In this document: in pieces, positions 45,257-55,300 of the stretch
Numbering within the stretch: position 1 is the first letter of the stretch
Layout: each line of letters opens with the position of its first letter
From: JAMQPK01 sp963761975
Lineage (GTDB): Bacteria; Acidobacteriota; Vicinamibacteria; Vicinamibacterales; JAMQPK01
Direction: 5' to 3'
Length of the DNA stretch: 64,000 nt
Assembly (NCBI GenBank): GCA_963761975.1
Contig: CAVXIR010000002.1
Coordinates: forward strand, 2,232,001-2,296,000
Notes under the pieces: model-generated
The model's database searches: none
What the model was told of the DNA's origin: nothing
What the model saw: only the letters and a program-made list of their open reading frames with translations
Translations under genes and position numbers: made by a program

Positions 45257-46045
45257 ATGAGCGTAGTGCCGCAGGACCTTCGCCTGATGTGCGTTTTGGC
45301 TCACCCGGATGACGAGTCGCTGGGGACGGGCGGCGTGCTGGCGAAATATTCTGGCGAAGGTATTGGTACGTATGTAGTTACGGCGACGCGAGGACAGCGG
45401 GGCCGCTTCGACGACAAAGGCACCAAGCCGGGGTTGGATGTTGTTGGACGCACCCGCGAAGCCGAGCTGCATGCGGCTGCACGCGAGCTCGGCGTCCGCG
45501 AAGTGACCCTGCTGGATTACATGGACGGCGAGCTCGACGCCGTCGATCCGAACGAGGCCGCCGCGAAGATTGCCGGCCACATCGAGCGCGTCAAACCGCA
45601 GGTCGTCGTCACATTCGATCCGTTCGGCGCCTACGGCCATCCCGACCACATTGCGATTTCGCAGTTCACCACTGCGGCTGTGAAGCGGGCTGCCGGCGCG
45701 CATCAGGTGTCGAAGTTCTACTATTTCGTCAACGGCGAGCGGAAGTGGGCCGCTTATCAGGCAGCCTTCAAGACGCTGACGTCGAATGTTGACGGCACTG
45801 TCCGAGTGGCGACGGCCTGGCCCGACTGGTCGATTACCACCAAGGTCGACGCACGGGCCATGTGGCAGACAGTGTGGCGCGCCGTTCAGTGTCACAAGAC
45901 GCAGATGAGCATCTACAAGAACATCGGCAACCTGACCGAGGACGATCAGAAAGTAATGTGGGGAGCGGGCGAGCTCTATCGTGTCTTCAGCCTGGTGAAT
46001 GGCGGACGGAAGACCGAAACGGATCTGTTTGAGGGGATACGGTAG
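45257..46045 (+). CDS. PIG-L/LmbE-family zinc deacetylase
   Basis: About 262 residues of the PIG-L (LmbE-like) N-acetylglucosamine deacetylase superfamily. The signature HPDDE occurs at CVLAHPDDESLGTGG (about residues 15-22), and the second metal motif HPDH at AYGHPDHIAIS. Together they supply the zinc ligands and catalytic Asp. Members deacetylate GlcNAc-inositol, mycothiol or bacillithiol precursors and lipid-linked sugars. The specific substrate is not deducible. The start at 45257 removes 52 residues of the longer frame that overlap the divergent gene's leader and lack family features. It is followed after 45 bases by the PLP decarboxylase gene, possibly the same transcript. Confidence 0.88.
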   Translation: MSVVPQDLRLMCVLAHPDDESLGTGGVLAKYSGEGIGTYVVTATRGQRGRFDDKGTKPGLDVVGRTREAELHAAARELGVREVTLLDYMDGELDAVDPNEAAAKIAGHIERVKPQVVVTFDPFGAYGHPDHIAISQFTTAAVKRAAGAHQVSKFYYFVNGERKWAAYQAAFKTLTSNVDGTVRVATAWPDWSITTKVDARAMWQTVWRAVQCHKTQMSIYKNIGNLTEDDQKVMWGAGELYRVFSLVNGGRKTETDLFEGIR

Positions 46046-46051
46046 GAACGA

Positions 46052-46086
46052 GAAATCTGAAAACTAAGATCTAAAATCTAAAATCT
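46052..46086 (+). repeat. aaaatct short-word array
   Basis: Copies of the word aaatctgaaa/aaaatcta lie just before the ATG of the PLP decarboxylase. It is AT-rich in a GC-rich region and overlaps the expected ribosome binding site. Confidence 0.6.
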
Positions 46087-46090
46087 ACGT

Positions 46091-47581
46091 ATGCGCCGCC
46101 ACGCTCCGTTACAGATGACACCCGACGAGTTCCGCGCGGCGGGTCATCGTCTTGTCGATCAGATAGCCGAGCGTCTCGCCCGGATACCTGATGGACCGGT
46201 GAAACCCGTCGAATCGGTGCAGGCTCTTCGCGCCGCTTTGCGCGTCGAGCGTCCGCTGCCCGAGAACGGAAGCGACCCGCAGACGCTCGTCAGCGAGGCC
46301 GCCGAATTCCTGTTCGATCACTCGACTTTGAATGGACATCCGCGGTTCTTCGGCTATATCACCTCGAGCCCGGCGCCCGTGGGCATGCTCGGCGATCTGC
46401 TCGCGGCTGCTGTGAATGCGAATTGCGGCGGATGGACGATTGCGCCGGCTGCCAGCGAGATCGAAGTCCAGACGGTGAGGTGGATCGCCGAGTTCATGGG
46501 GTATCCCACCGACGCCGGCGGCCTGCTTGTGAGCGGCGGCAACATGGCGAACTTCGTGTGCTTCCTCGCCGCGCGCACTGCAAAGGCCGGAATCGACGTG
46601 CGCAAGGCCGGTCTCGCGGGCGACCGACACGCCAGTCAACGGCGGCTCGTCTTGTACGTCTCCGCCGAAGGGCACACATGGATTCAGAAAGCCACCGACC
46701 TGTTCGGCCTTGGCACCGACGCAATCCGGTGGATTCCTGTTGACGACGAGCAGCGGATGAAGACGTCGGAGCTGCGACGCCACATCGAGGACGACCGCGC
46801 GCGCGGCAATCAGCCATTTCTCGTCGTCGGCACGGCTGGGTCGGTCAGCACCGGCGCGGTAGACCCGCTCTTTGAGATCGCGTCGATTTGCCGCGAGCTC
46901 GACTTGTGGTTTCACGTCGACGGCGCGTACGGCGCGCTGGCGGCAGCCGTTCCCGGCGCGCCGCCGGATCTGCGCGCGCTCGCCGAGGCCGATTCGGTCG
47001 CGGTCGATCCGCACAAGTGGCTCTACGCTCCCCTCGAGGCCGGTTGCGCGCTCGTGCGGCGGCCATCGGATTTGCGCAATGCCTTTTCGTATCATCCGCT
47101 GTATTACCAGTTCAAAGAAGACGATGTGGTGAACTTCGTCGACTACGGGTTGCAGAATTCCCGCGGCTTCCGCGCGTTGAAGGTGTGGCTGGCACTGCAG
47201 CAGGTTGGCCGCGCGGGCTACGTGGCGTCGATCGCCGAAGACATGCGGCTGTCGCGCCGCCTTGCCACCAGGCTACAGGAGCATGGCGATTTCGAGGTAC
47301 TGACGCAGAGCCTCAGCATCACGTCGTTCCGCTACGTGCCGCGTGAGCTGCGCGCGCCGGACGAGAGCGCGGCCAACGAGCGGCTGAACCGCCTGAATCA
47401 GGATCTGCTGGCGCGCGTGGTGGCCAGCGGCGACGCGTTTCTGTCGAACGCGGTTGTCGATGGCAGGTTCGCGCTGCGCGCGTGCATCGTGAACTTCAAT
47501 ACGGCTGAGGACGATGTCGATGCGCTGCCCGCACTCATCGCGCGCCACGCGGCCCCAGAAAAAATTCAAACAGGAGATTAG
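46091..47581 (+). CDS. PLP-dependent group II decarboxylase (aromatic amino acid type)
   Basis: 496 residues of the group II amino acid decarboxylase family (AADC/tyrosine/tryptophan decarboxylase-like, fold type I). Key residues are visible: the PLP-lysine in VDPHKWLY (Lys309), the stacking His in SAEGHTW (His195), the Asp in HVDGAYG (Asp277) and the substrate-side TSSPAP loop. The N-terminal extension (MTPDEFRAAGHRLVDQIAERL) is the usual dimerising segment. It would convert an aromatic amino acid to an amine in the cytoplasm; the substrate, tryptophan, tyrosine or DOPA-like, is uncertain. The aaaatct repeats immediately upstream leave no clear ribosome binding site. The next genes are convergent. 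Confidence 0.92.
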   Translation: MRRHAPLQMTPDEFRAAGHRLVDQIAERLARIPDGPVKPVESVQALRAALRVERPLPENGSDPQTLVSEAAEFLFDHSTLNGHPRFFGYITSSPAPVGMLGDLLAAAVNANCGGWTIAPAASEIEVQTVRWIAEFMGYPTDAGGLLVSGGNMANFVCFLAARTAKAGIDVRKAGLAGDRHASQRRLVLYVSAEGHTWIQKATDLFGLGTDAIRWIPVDDEQRMKTSELRRHIEDDRARGNQPFLVVGTAGSVSTGAVDPLFEIASICRELDLWFHVDGAYGALAAAVPGAPPDLRALAEADSVAVDPHKWLYAPLEAGCALVRRPSDLRNAFSYHPLYYQFKEDDVVNFVDYGLQNSRGFRALKVWLALQQVGRAGYVASIAEDMRLSRRLATRLQEHGDFEVLTQSLSITSFRYVPRELRAPDESAANERLNRLNQDLLARVVASGDAFLSNAVVDGRFALRACIVNFNTAEDDVDALPALIARHAAPEKIQTGD

Positions 47582-47615
47582 GAGTTCAGGAGAAGACTTT
47601 CTTTCTGATCGTCCT

Positions 47616-47642
47616 GGCAGAGCTGAAGCCCTGCGCTACCGG
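47616..47642 (+). repeat. gcagagctgaagccctgc palindrome variant
   Basis: ggcagagctgaagccctgc is followed by gctacc, the reverse orientation of the ggtagcg palindrome family (22056 and 43094). The left stem carries mismatches. Confidence 0.6.
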
Positions 47643-47689
47643 GGCGCCGTTTCACTGACAAACGGGTTCTAAACAGCAGACCAGAGCAG

Positions 47690-47755
47690 AGGGCAAATGG
47701 CAGATGCATAAGACGTCGTCTGCCATCAGCCATCAGCCATCTGCCCTGACCAGGA
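47690..47755. repeat. ggcagatg / catctgcc inverted words
   Basis: gggcaaatggcagat pairs with atcagccatctgccct across a short loop. The words are the same as at 19250-19290 and 20709-20757. It lies between convergent gene ends, so it may serve as a terminator. Confidence 0.65.
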
Positions 47756-47763
47756 GGAAAGTC

Positions 47764-48390
47764 TCACCGGTTGCTGCGGTTAGCGGCGGCAGCTCGGATG
47801 ACATCAATCTCACCGGCCGCGAACGCCCAGTCAGCTTCCGCGTTCTCGCGCAACTCCACGTGCGACCAGCCGGCACGCATCAGCCCGTTACTGGCGTGGC
47901 GATTGGTGTCGAGCAGGAGGTGGCCGATCTCGTGGGCGATGGCGCGGCCGAGCAGCAGACGGTAGTCGAGATGCGCGTCGCGCGCGACTGATCGGACGAG
48001 ATCGGCGAAGACGGTGGCCAGAAACGGCACCCCTTCGGAGGTGTTCACCAGCGCAAACCCCATCGACACGAAACGGCGTCCCGGCAGAGGATTGGCGGCC
48101 TGGAGCCTCAGAATCACGTCGTTGGCTTTGAGCGGCTGGTGGCACTGTGCCGCGGCTTCTGCCACTTCTTTGTCCCGATACCAGCAGTCGACCCAGGAGA
48201 CATCAACCCCGGCATCCTTAAACACCGCTTCCACATGCGGCCGGGCCGCCGCGAGATCTTCGGCTGAAACTCCGTAGTTGTTGTAGGTTCGAGTGGTGAC
48301 CGTCTGTGCCATCCCGATCGAGGGCGCCACCGAGAGAATCGCCGCCAGTGCCCCAACCGCTTTCCAAGCCATTTTCCGCCTCCTGTTCAC
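47764..48390 (-). CDS. Secreted HExxH zinc metalloprotease-like protein
   Basis: 208 residues with a signal peptide (MAWKAVGALAAILSVAPSIG, ending near AQT). The catalytic segment AIAHEIGHLLLDTNRHAS (about residues 149-166) has HExxH plus a further His eight residues after the second zinc His, followed by SNGLMRAGW, which could be a Met-turn. This is metzincin-like but the third ligand spacing is longer than the usual HExxHxxGxxH, as in archaemetzincin-like or acidobacterial variants. Substrate unknown. The start could be the Met at 48372, which gives the cleaner signal peptide; I keep 48390 with that caveat. It converges with the PLP decarboxylase and lies divergent from the ECF sigma factor. 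Confidence 0.75.
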   Translation of the reverse strand: MNRRRKMAWKAVGALAAILSVAPSIGMAQTVTTRTYNNYGVSAEDLAAARPHVEAVFKDAGVDVSWVDCWYRDKEVAEAAAQCHQPLKANDVILRLQAANPLPGRRFVSMGFALVNTSEGVPFLATVFADLVRSVARDAHLDYRLLLGRAIAHEIGHLLLDTNRHASNGLMRAGWSHVELRENAEADWAFAAGEIDVIRAAAANRSNR

Positions 48391-48514
48391 TCACGCGGGA
48401 ACAGGGGGCGGATTCACTCAACTCCCTTCGCTCGTTGAACTTGGGAGGAGCCGTGAGTGAAAACGCAGACGGATTACGCGTTACATAAGGATGGGCGTAT
48501 TCTTTCGGGCAGTG

Positions 48515-49087
48515 ATGGAGTCTTCTTCACGTTCCGAGGTCACCCGGCTGTTGAAGGACTGGAGCGACGGCCGGCAGGACGCGCTCGACAAGCTGTTGCC
48601 GCAGATTTACGCCGAACTGCGCCGGCTGGCGTCGAGCTACCTGCGTCGCGAGCGTCCGGACCACACGCTGCAGGCGACGGCGCTCGTGCACGAAGCCTTT
48701 ATCAAGCTCGTCGACCAGCGGGCAGTCCGCTGGCAGAACCGTGCCCACTTTTTCGGGATTGCCGCGCAGGCGATGCGGCGGATTCTGGTTGATCACGCGC
48801 GGGCGCACGCAGCCGACAAGCGCGGGTCAGGCGAGCGGCCAGTCTCGCTCGACCAGGCGCTGGTTCTGGTTGGTGCGCCTGATTTTGACCTTCTCGCCCT
48901 TGACGAGGTGCTGACCAGGCTGGCGGCGATCGACGCTCAACAGAGCCGCGTCGTCGAATTGCGCTTTTTCGGCGGCTTGACGATGGAGGAGACGGCTGAG
49001 GTGATGAACATCTCTCCGGCGACGGTGGGGAGAGAGTGGACGCTGGCCAAGGCCTGGCTGTACGCCGAGTTGTCGCGGACGTCGTAG
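48515..49087 (+). CDS. ECF-type RNA polymerase sigma factor (TIGR02999-like)
   Basis: About 190 residues. Region 2 is clear: EVTRLLKDWSDGRQDALDKLL, IYAELRRLASSYLRRERPDHT, then ALVHEAFIKLVD and FFGIAAQAMRRILVDHARA. Region 4 has RVVELRFFGGLTMEETAEVM and the helix-turn-helix ISPATVGREWTLAKAWLY. This is the acidobacterial/planctomycetal group often linked to Ser/Thr kinases instead of anti-sigma factors. It is followed after about 130 bases by two giant kinase genes on the same strand, so kinase signalling probably controls it. The start at 48515 gives the common N-terminus; an in-frame ATG at 48491 is possible. The spacer after it holds ggtctgtcatgg words. Confidence 0.9.
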   Translation: MESSSRSEVTRLLKDWSDGRQDALDKLLPQIYAELRRLASSYLRRERPDHTLQATALVHEAFIKLVDQRAVRWQNRAHFFGIAAQAMRRILVDHARAHAADKRGSGERPVSLDQALVLVGAPDFDLLALDEVLTRLAAIDAQQSRVVELRFFGGLTMEETAEVMNISPATVGREWTLAKAWLYAELSRTS

Positions 49088-49094
49088 TGTCGAT

Positions 49095-49207
49095 GGGCGA
49101 TGGTCTTCGGGCGATGGGCTATGGTCTGTCATGGTCGACGCTGCCAACCATCGACCATTGACCATGACAGACCATTGACCATGGCCCCGAGACCATTGCC
49201 CATGGAC
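49095..49207. repeat. ggtctgtcatggtc / gaccatgacagacc inverted words
   Basis: Inverted words can fold into a long stem between the sigma factor and the first kinase. Relatives occur at 35847-35932 and 52320-52370. Confidence 0.7.
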
Positions 49208-49215
49208 CAACCGGC

Positions 49216-52200
49216 ATGAATGACTGGCTTCGTATCAAGGAGCTTTTTCACGACGCGCTCGAGCTCGAGCCGGCCGAGCGTGCGGCGTTTCTGAACACGT
49301 CGTGCGGCGATGAGCCGGCCGTTCGCGCCGAAGTGGAGCGTCTGCTTGCCGCGCATGGGGATGCCGGCGAGTTCATCGAGCAGTCGCCGGTGGCGATGGC
49401 CGGCCGGGTGATTGGACACTATCAAATCGATCGCGTCGTGGCCGCCGGCGGCATGGGCGAGGTTTATGTCGCGCACGACCTCGAGCTCGGCCGGACGGTG
49501 GCTGTCAAAATCGCGCTTGGCGGCGATGCCGACGCACATGCGCGCCTCAAGCGCGAAGCCCAGCACGCCTCGCAGCTGAATCATCCGAACATCTGCACGA
49601 TCCACGAGATTGGCGCGTTCGACGGGCAACCGTTCATCGCGATGGAGTATGTCGAAGGGCAGCAGCTGGCCGATGTGATTCCGCCAGACGGTCTGTCGAT
49701 CGAACAGGTGGCGCGTTATGGAAGTCAGATTGCGAGTGCTCTCGCGCACGCGCATCGGCACGGCGTGATTCATCGCGATCTCAAGAGTCCCAACGTAATG
49801 GTGACGTCTGACGCGCGCATCAAAGTGCTGGACTTCGGCCTCGCACGTCGTCATTCGGTGGAGGACCTGAAAGATCTGTCGGAGTCGCGGGCATCGCTGA
49901 CGGCGCAGGAGCCGCTTGCCGGCACGCTTTCGTGCATGCCACCCGAGTTGCTGCGCGGCGGTAACGCCGACGCGCGCAGCGATATCTGGGCGCTCGGTGT
50001 GCTCCTCTACGAGATGGGGACCGGCAAGCGACCGTTTGAGGGCGCAACGGGATTCGAGTTAAGCGGCGCGATCCTTCACGAGCCGCCCGCCGCGCTACCC
50101 GATCGCCTACCTGTGTCGCTGAAGAAAATTATTCTCCGCTGTCTGGCTAAAGACCCCGACAAGCGATACCAGCAGGCCGAGCACGCCGCTGCGGACCTCG
50201 AATCGGTCGTGCGACGGAAACGGCCGGAAGTTTCCTGGCGGGCCATTGCAGCAGCGGCGGTCGTGCTCGTCGCGGTGGCGGTCGCGACCGTTGCGCTCGT
50301 GCGACGTGGTGCCGTGGCGACGGCGCCAGCGCCACCGTCGACTGCAGGTGCTCCCGCGATTGCCGTCATGAACTTCGAAAACGTCGCTGGCGCTCAGGAC
50401 ACGGCGTGGTTGTCGAAAGGCGTACCGCGCATGCTGGTCACCGGCCTGGCTCAGACCAGCGGCCTTCACATCGTGGGCAGTCAGTATCTCGAAGAGGCTG
50501 CAGGAAAAATGGGCGGCATGACGATTGACGTGCTCAGCAGCGCAGAGTTTGCCGAGCTGGCACGCCGGTCGGGCGCAAGTGCGGTCGTGAGCGGAACCAT
50601 CATGAAGGCCGGCGATGAGATTAGAGTCGACGTTCAGCTGCACGATTTATCGAGCGGCCGAGTGCTGGCGGCCGAGAGCGGTCGCGGCGCCGATGTGTTT
50701 GCGATTGCCGATCACCTGACAACTCGCATCCGCGCAGCCGCCGGATTTTCCGATTCCCCTGGCGTGCGGCGCGTTGCTGACGTCTCTTCCTCGTCGCTCG
50801 AAGCTTACCGATTGTATTCAGAAGGGGTCGACGCATGCCTGAACATACGGTGGGTGGACGCGCAAAGGCTGCTCGAGTCGGCCCTTGCCATTGATCCGGG
50901 CTTTGCCGAAGCGTATTTGCAACTGGCAGTCGTTGCGGCCTCTCGTGGGTCGCGGAATGCACAACAGGAGTATCTGCGAAACGCGGCGCAATATGCCGGC
51001 CGGTTGAGTGAACAACAGCGTCGGTTCCTGGACCTGCAGCTGGCACGCCTCACCGGTCAACCGGCCAAGGTCATCCGTCTGCTCGATGAGTTTCTCAGGG
51101 ACTATCCAACGGTGGAAGAAGCGTATGGTGTGGCTAACAGCGTCTACAACCCCGTTTACAGTGGGGTCTTCGACCCTGAGAAGGGGGTTTCGATTGGTGA
51201 ACTGGGCGTCAGGGCGCTCCCAGCGTCTGGCCCGATTCGCAATACGTATGGCTATGCCTTGTTGAGCGCCGGGAGGTACGAAGACGGACTTCACGAATTC
51301 GAAACGTACGCACGTCTCGTTCCGCGCGAGCCCAATCCTTACGACAGTATGGGTGAGGCATACCTGCTCCTCGGAATGCCCGACAAGGCCGTCGAGAGCT
51401 ACGCGCGCGCGCTTTCCATCGATCGCACCTTCAGCAGTGCAGGTAACGGGCAGGCGCTGGGTCTGGCGATGCTCGGCCGGTACGAGCAGGCGATTGCCAT
51501 CGACCCTGAGCTGCCGGCTGAAAAGGCGATTCTGCTGTCGCGCGTCGGACGCTACCGGGAAGCGGCGCAGACGATCGCGGTGGCGGAGCGACGATTTGCC
51601 GATCTCAAACTCGATCCGTTTGGCGTGCCAGCGTTGCGCCTGCTCGCTGCCATTCTCTCGCTTGAACGGAACGACCCCGCGCGGGCCGCGCGAGAAACCG
51701 CGGCGGCCGAACGCGTGTTTGCCTCGACCGAACATCCACGCCGGGCGACCTACATGGTGCTCACGCATCTGCTTGCGGGAGTGGCCTCCATCCAGACCGG
51801 GAACATTGCTGACGCGCGCGCGCGTCTCGAAAAGCAGAAACAGTTCTCTAACCGGAAATACGGCCTGGACCTCTGGTTGCACAAGGCTCTTGAAGGAGAG
51901 ATTGCCCTGAGAGCCGGCGATGCACGGCTCGCAGCGATTACGTTCAAGGAGGGAGAACCCAGGCGGAGAGGTTTTCACTTCGACGTGCTTGGCGTCGTCT
52001 TGATCGCCAACCACGTGACGTCGCGAGACGGTCTGGCACGCGCGGCCAAGGCGCGCGGCGACCTTGCGGGCGCGATTGCGGCGTATCGACAGCTGCTTTC
52101 CCACGGCGCCGACGCGAAGTTCGTCAGCGGACTCGAGCCGAGGTACGTGCTCGAGCTTGCACGGTTGCTGGAAAAAACGGGCGACGCGCGAAATGCGCTG

Positions 52201-52305
52201 AAAGAGTACGATCGCTTTCTAGAACTATGGAAGCGCGCCGACCCGGAATTGCCGGAGCTCGGTGAAGCGCGCCGCGCGGTCGCGCGGCTTCGGACGACGG
52301 GTTAA
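49216..52305 (+). CDS. Receptor-type Ser/Thr kinase with TolB-like and TPR domains (intact copy)
   Basis: 1029 residues. The N-terminal helical module (1-66, WLRIKELFHDALELEPAERA) is shared with the kinases at 26001 and 52346. The kinase domain (about 70-330) has AAGGMGEVY (first loop Gly replaced by Ala), Lys98, HRDLKSPN (186-193), DFGLA (206-210) and PPELLRGG; a single membrane helix lies at about 343-362. Outside it a TolB/FlgO-like domain (AIAVMNFENVAG, WLSKGVPRMLVTGLAQ, about 379-500) is followed by about 13 TPR-like helical pairs to the C-terminus (EYDRFLELWKRAD). It is probably an inner-membrane receptor sensing from the periplasm. It follows the ECF sigma factor and precedes the third kinase by 41 bases. 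Confidence 0.9.
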   Translation: MNDWLRIKELFHDALELEPAERAAFLNTSCGDEPAVRAEVERLLAAHGDAGEFIEQSPVAMAGRVIGHYQIDRVVAAGGMGEVYVAHDLELGRTVAVKIALGGDADAHARLKREAQHASQLNHPNICTIHEIGAFDGQPFIAMEYVEGQQLADVIPPDGLSIEQVARYGSQIASALAHAHRHGVIHRDLKSPNVMVTSDARIKVLDFGLARRHSVEDLKDLSESRASLTAQEPLAGTLSCMPPELLRGGNADARSDIWALGVLLYEMGTGKRPFEGATGFELSGAILHEPPAALPDRLPVSLKKIILRCLAKDPDKRYQQAEHAAADLESVVRRKRPEVSWRAIAAAAVVLVAVAVATVALVRRGAVATAPAPPSTAGAPAIAVMNFENVAGAQDTAWLSKGVPRMLVTGLAQTSGLHIVGSQYLEEAAGKMGGMTIDVLSSAEFAELARRSGASAVVSGTIMKAGDEIRVDVQLHDLSSGRVLAAESGRGADVFAIADHLTTRIRAAAGFSDSPGVRRVADVSSSSLEAYRLYSEGVDACLNIRWVDAQRLLESALAIDPGFAEAYLQLAVVAASRGSRNAQQEYLRNAAQYAGRLSEQQRRFLDLQLARLTGQPAKVIRLLDEFLRDYPTVEEAYGVANSVYNPVYSGVFDPEKGVSIGELGVRALPASGPIRNTYGYALLSAGRYEDGLHEFETYARLVPREPNPYDSMGEAYLLLGMPDKAVESYARALSIDRTFSSAGNGQALGLAMLGRYEQAIAIDPELPAEKAILLSRVGRYREAAQTIAVAERRFADLKLDPFGVPALRLLAAILSLERNDPARAARETAAAERVFASTEHPRRATYMVLTHLLAGVASIQTGNIADARARLEKQKQFSNRKYGLDLWLHKALEGEIALRAGDARLAAITFKEGEPRRRGFHFDVLGVVLIANHVTSRDGLARAAKARGDLAGAIAAYRQLLSHGADAKFVSGLEPRYVLELARLLEKTGDARNALKEYDRFLELWKRADPELPELGEARRAVARLRTTG

Positions 52306-52319
52306 CACGTCGACCAGAC

Positions 52320-52370
52320 AGACCATCGACCGTTGCCGATAGACCATGGCCCATCGACCAACCGACGACT
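52320..52370. repeat. gaccatcgacc short-word stretch
   Basis: Imperfect repeats of agaccatcgacc and gaccatggcccatcgacc lie over the start of the third kinase gene. They belong to the same word set as at 35847 and 49095. Confidence 0.55.
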
Positions 52371-55300
52371 GGCCTCGTGTAAAGGAGCTCTTCCACGACG
52401 CGCTGGAGCGCGAACCGGCGGAGCGCGCGGCCTTTCTAAACGCATCGTGCGGCGACGAGGCAGCCGTCCGTGCGGAAGTGGAGCGTCTGCTTGCCGCGCA
52501 CGAACATGCCGGCAGATTCATCGAGCAATCGCCCGTCTCGATGGCGGGCCGCGTAATTGGGCACTGCCAAATCGAGCGTCTCATCGGTGCCGGTGGGATG
52601 GGCGAGGTCTACCTCGCGCGCGATCTCGAGCTGGGGCGAACCGTTGCCGTCAAGATTGCGCTCGGCAGCGATACCGACTTGCAGGCGCGGCTCAGGAGCG
52701 AAGCGCAGCACGCCTCGCAGCTGAATCATCCAAACATCTGCACCATCCACGAAGTGGGGGCGTCCGACGGATACCCATTCATCGTCATGGAGTTCGTGGA
52801 GGGAAAACGTCTCGCCGATGTCATTCCACAAGGTGGGTTGACGGTCGATCAGGTGGTGCGTTACGGCGAACAGATGGCGGCAGCGCTGGAGCACGCGCAT
52901 CAGAACGGGGTCATCCACCGCGACCTGAAAAGCGCCAACGTCATGGTGACGTCGGACGGGCGCATCAAGGTGCTCGACTTCGGGCTCGCCCGGCGTCACT
53001 CGGCCGAACGGCTCAAGGATCTTTTCCGAGTCGCGCGAGTCGCTGACTCCATGTGGCGCTGTCGCGGGGACACTTTCGAGCATGGCGCCGGAGTTGCTGC
53101 GCGGTGGCGTGGCCGATGCGCGCAGCGACATGTGGGCGCTCGGCGTGCTCCTGTATGAACTGGCAGCGGGCAAGCTGCCGTTCGCCTGCGCGACGGATTC
53201 GAGTTGTGCGGTGCGATTCTCCACGAGCCGCCGGCGCCTCTGCCTGACTCGATCCCGGAATCCATTCGGAACATCATCAGGCGCTGTCTTGAGAAAAATC
53301 CGTCAACACGCTATCAAGATGCCGGCGACGTTCGATCGGCGCTCCAAGGCGCAGCAGCCAGGGCGCCGTTCGACCTCGCGAAGCCATCGAGAGTCGCCGC
53401 AGCGAACCCATCGTTTTTCATGCGCGGCTGGCAGCACCGCATCGCCTGGACGGTCGCCATCGTGCTTGCGATTCTCGTTTTCGTCTCGTATCGCGTTCTA
53501 CGACGGGACGATGCGCCCGTCGCCGTGGGTGCATCGGGGCGGCCGGCGATTGCCGTCTTGCACTTCGAGAATGCCGGCGGTCAGGACGTTCCAATGGCTG
53601 TCGCAAGGCATCCCGAGCATGCTCCTGACCGGCCTCGCCCAGATGCGCGGGCTCGATATCGTCAGCATGCAGCGGCTTCGTGATGCCGCGAAGCAGCACG
53701 GTACGCCGGATCTCGCGTCGCTCGATCAAAGTCTGGTCGCTGAAATTGCGAAGCGGGCCGGAGCCGGCGCGATCGTCACCGGCAGCATCTACAAGGCGGG
53801 TGCCGAGATTCGGATCGACGCTCGTGTGGAAGATCTCACGTCGGGCCGCGTGCTTGCCGCCGACACGGTTCAAGGAACCAACGTGTTTGCGATGGTCGAT
53901 CGGTTGACAGCCAGTATTCGCGCCGGCATCGGCATCGAAGAAGTGCCCTCTGTCCGAGGAGTCGCCGAGGTCTCCGCGACATCGCTTGAAGCCTACCGCG
54001 CATTCGCCGAAGGCGTCGAAGCGCGGAACAACTATCGATTCGAAGATGCACAGAAGTCTCTCGATCGCGCTGTGTCCATCGATCCTCGGTTTGCGGAAGC
54101 GCACTTGGAGCTCGTGTTGGTGGCTCAGGGCCTTGGCCTTCGGGATCTCCGTGTCGAGCACTTGCGCAAGGCGGCCGAGCATCGCGACCGTCTCAGCGAA
54201 CGGGAACGGCTGCTTTTGGACGTTGAAGCGGCTCGCGTGAGCGGGAATTTCGTCGCGGCGGCGCGCGCGCTCGACGATCTGACAGCGAAATTTCCCGACG
54301 TCGACGCTGCCTACGACATCGCGGTGCAGTTGTACCATCCGGTGTTCGGTGCGTTGCCGAGTGTGGAAAAAACTCTTGCGTTCGGCAAAGCCGGAGTGAC
54401 GGCGCTTCCGTCTTCATCGGTTGCACGCCAGACCTACGCGTTTGCCCTGTTTTCGACCGGCCGCTACGTCGAAGCACTGCGCGAGTTCGAGACCTACGCC
54501 CGGATTGCGCCGCGCGAGCTTGAACCCCACATCGGGATGGCGTACACGTATCAAGTGATGGGTCTGCTCGAGAAAGCGATCGAGTCGTTCGACAGGGCGC
54601 TGAAGATGCAACCGGACCTTGTGTCGGCGCGCGACCATCGCGCATTTACGTTTGCCATGATGGGTCGCTATGACGAAGCGCTGGCCGACGACCCGCCGAC
54701 GCTGGCTCCAAAAGCCCGGTATCTCTCGCGTATGGGTCGGTATCGCGAGGCAGAGCAGCTGCTGGCAAGTGCCACGACAGAGCAACTCAACAGCGTTATC
54801 ACGCCTGAGCTCACGCACATCGTCGGTGCGCTGTTGGCCACCGAGCGGAAAGACTATGCACGGGCGCTACGCGAATGTGATGTGGCAGACAGGATCATCC
54901 CTGAGCGGTTGCCAGCCGATTGGCGTCACTGGAGACTATTGAGCGTGGCCACAATACGCGGCGTTGTCGAAGCCAGAAATGGAAGAATCGCCCAGGCGAT
55001 ATCACAGCTCGGCGTTGTCAGGCGTTTGCATGAACCGACGAGGCCGATCGACAACTATTTTTATCGCGTGCTCGACGGCGAGATCGCTCTGGCAGGCGGC
55101 GATCTGGGCAAAGCCGCGGAGGCATTCACATCGGCTGAGCCGGGGCCACGAGCTCAGTTCGGTCCGGGTTACGCCAGTCCGCCGTTCCGCGATGGCCTGG
55201 CTCGTGTTGCCGTCGCGAGAAACGATCGGAAAGCGGCCATCGAGATCTACCGTCGTCTGCTGGCGCCCGGAGCTGAGCAGAAATTCCTCGCCGTATTCGA

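Noticed and set aside
50818..52104. 428-residue minus frame inside the intact kinase gene
   Set aside because: Antisense shadow; the plus strand has full kinase and TPR features.
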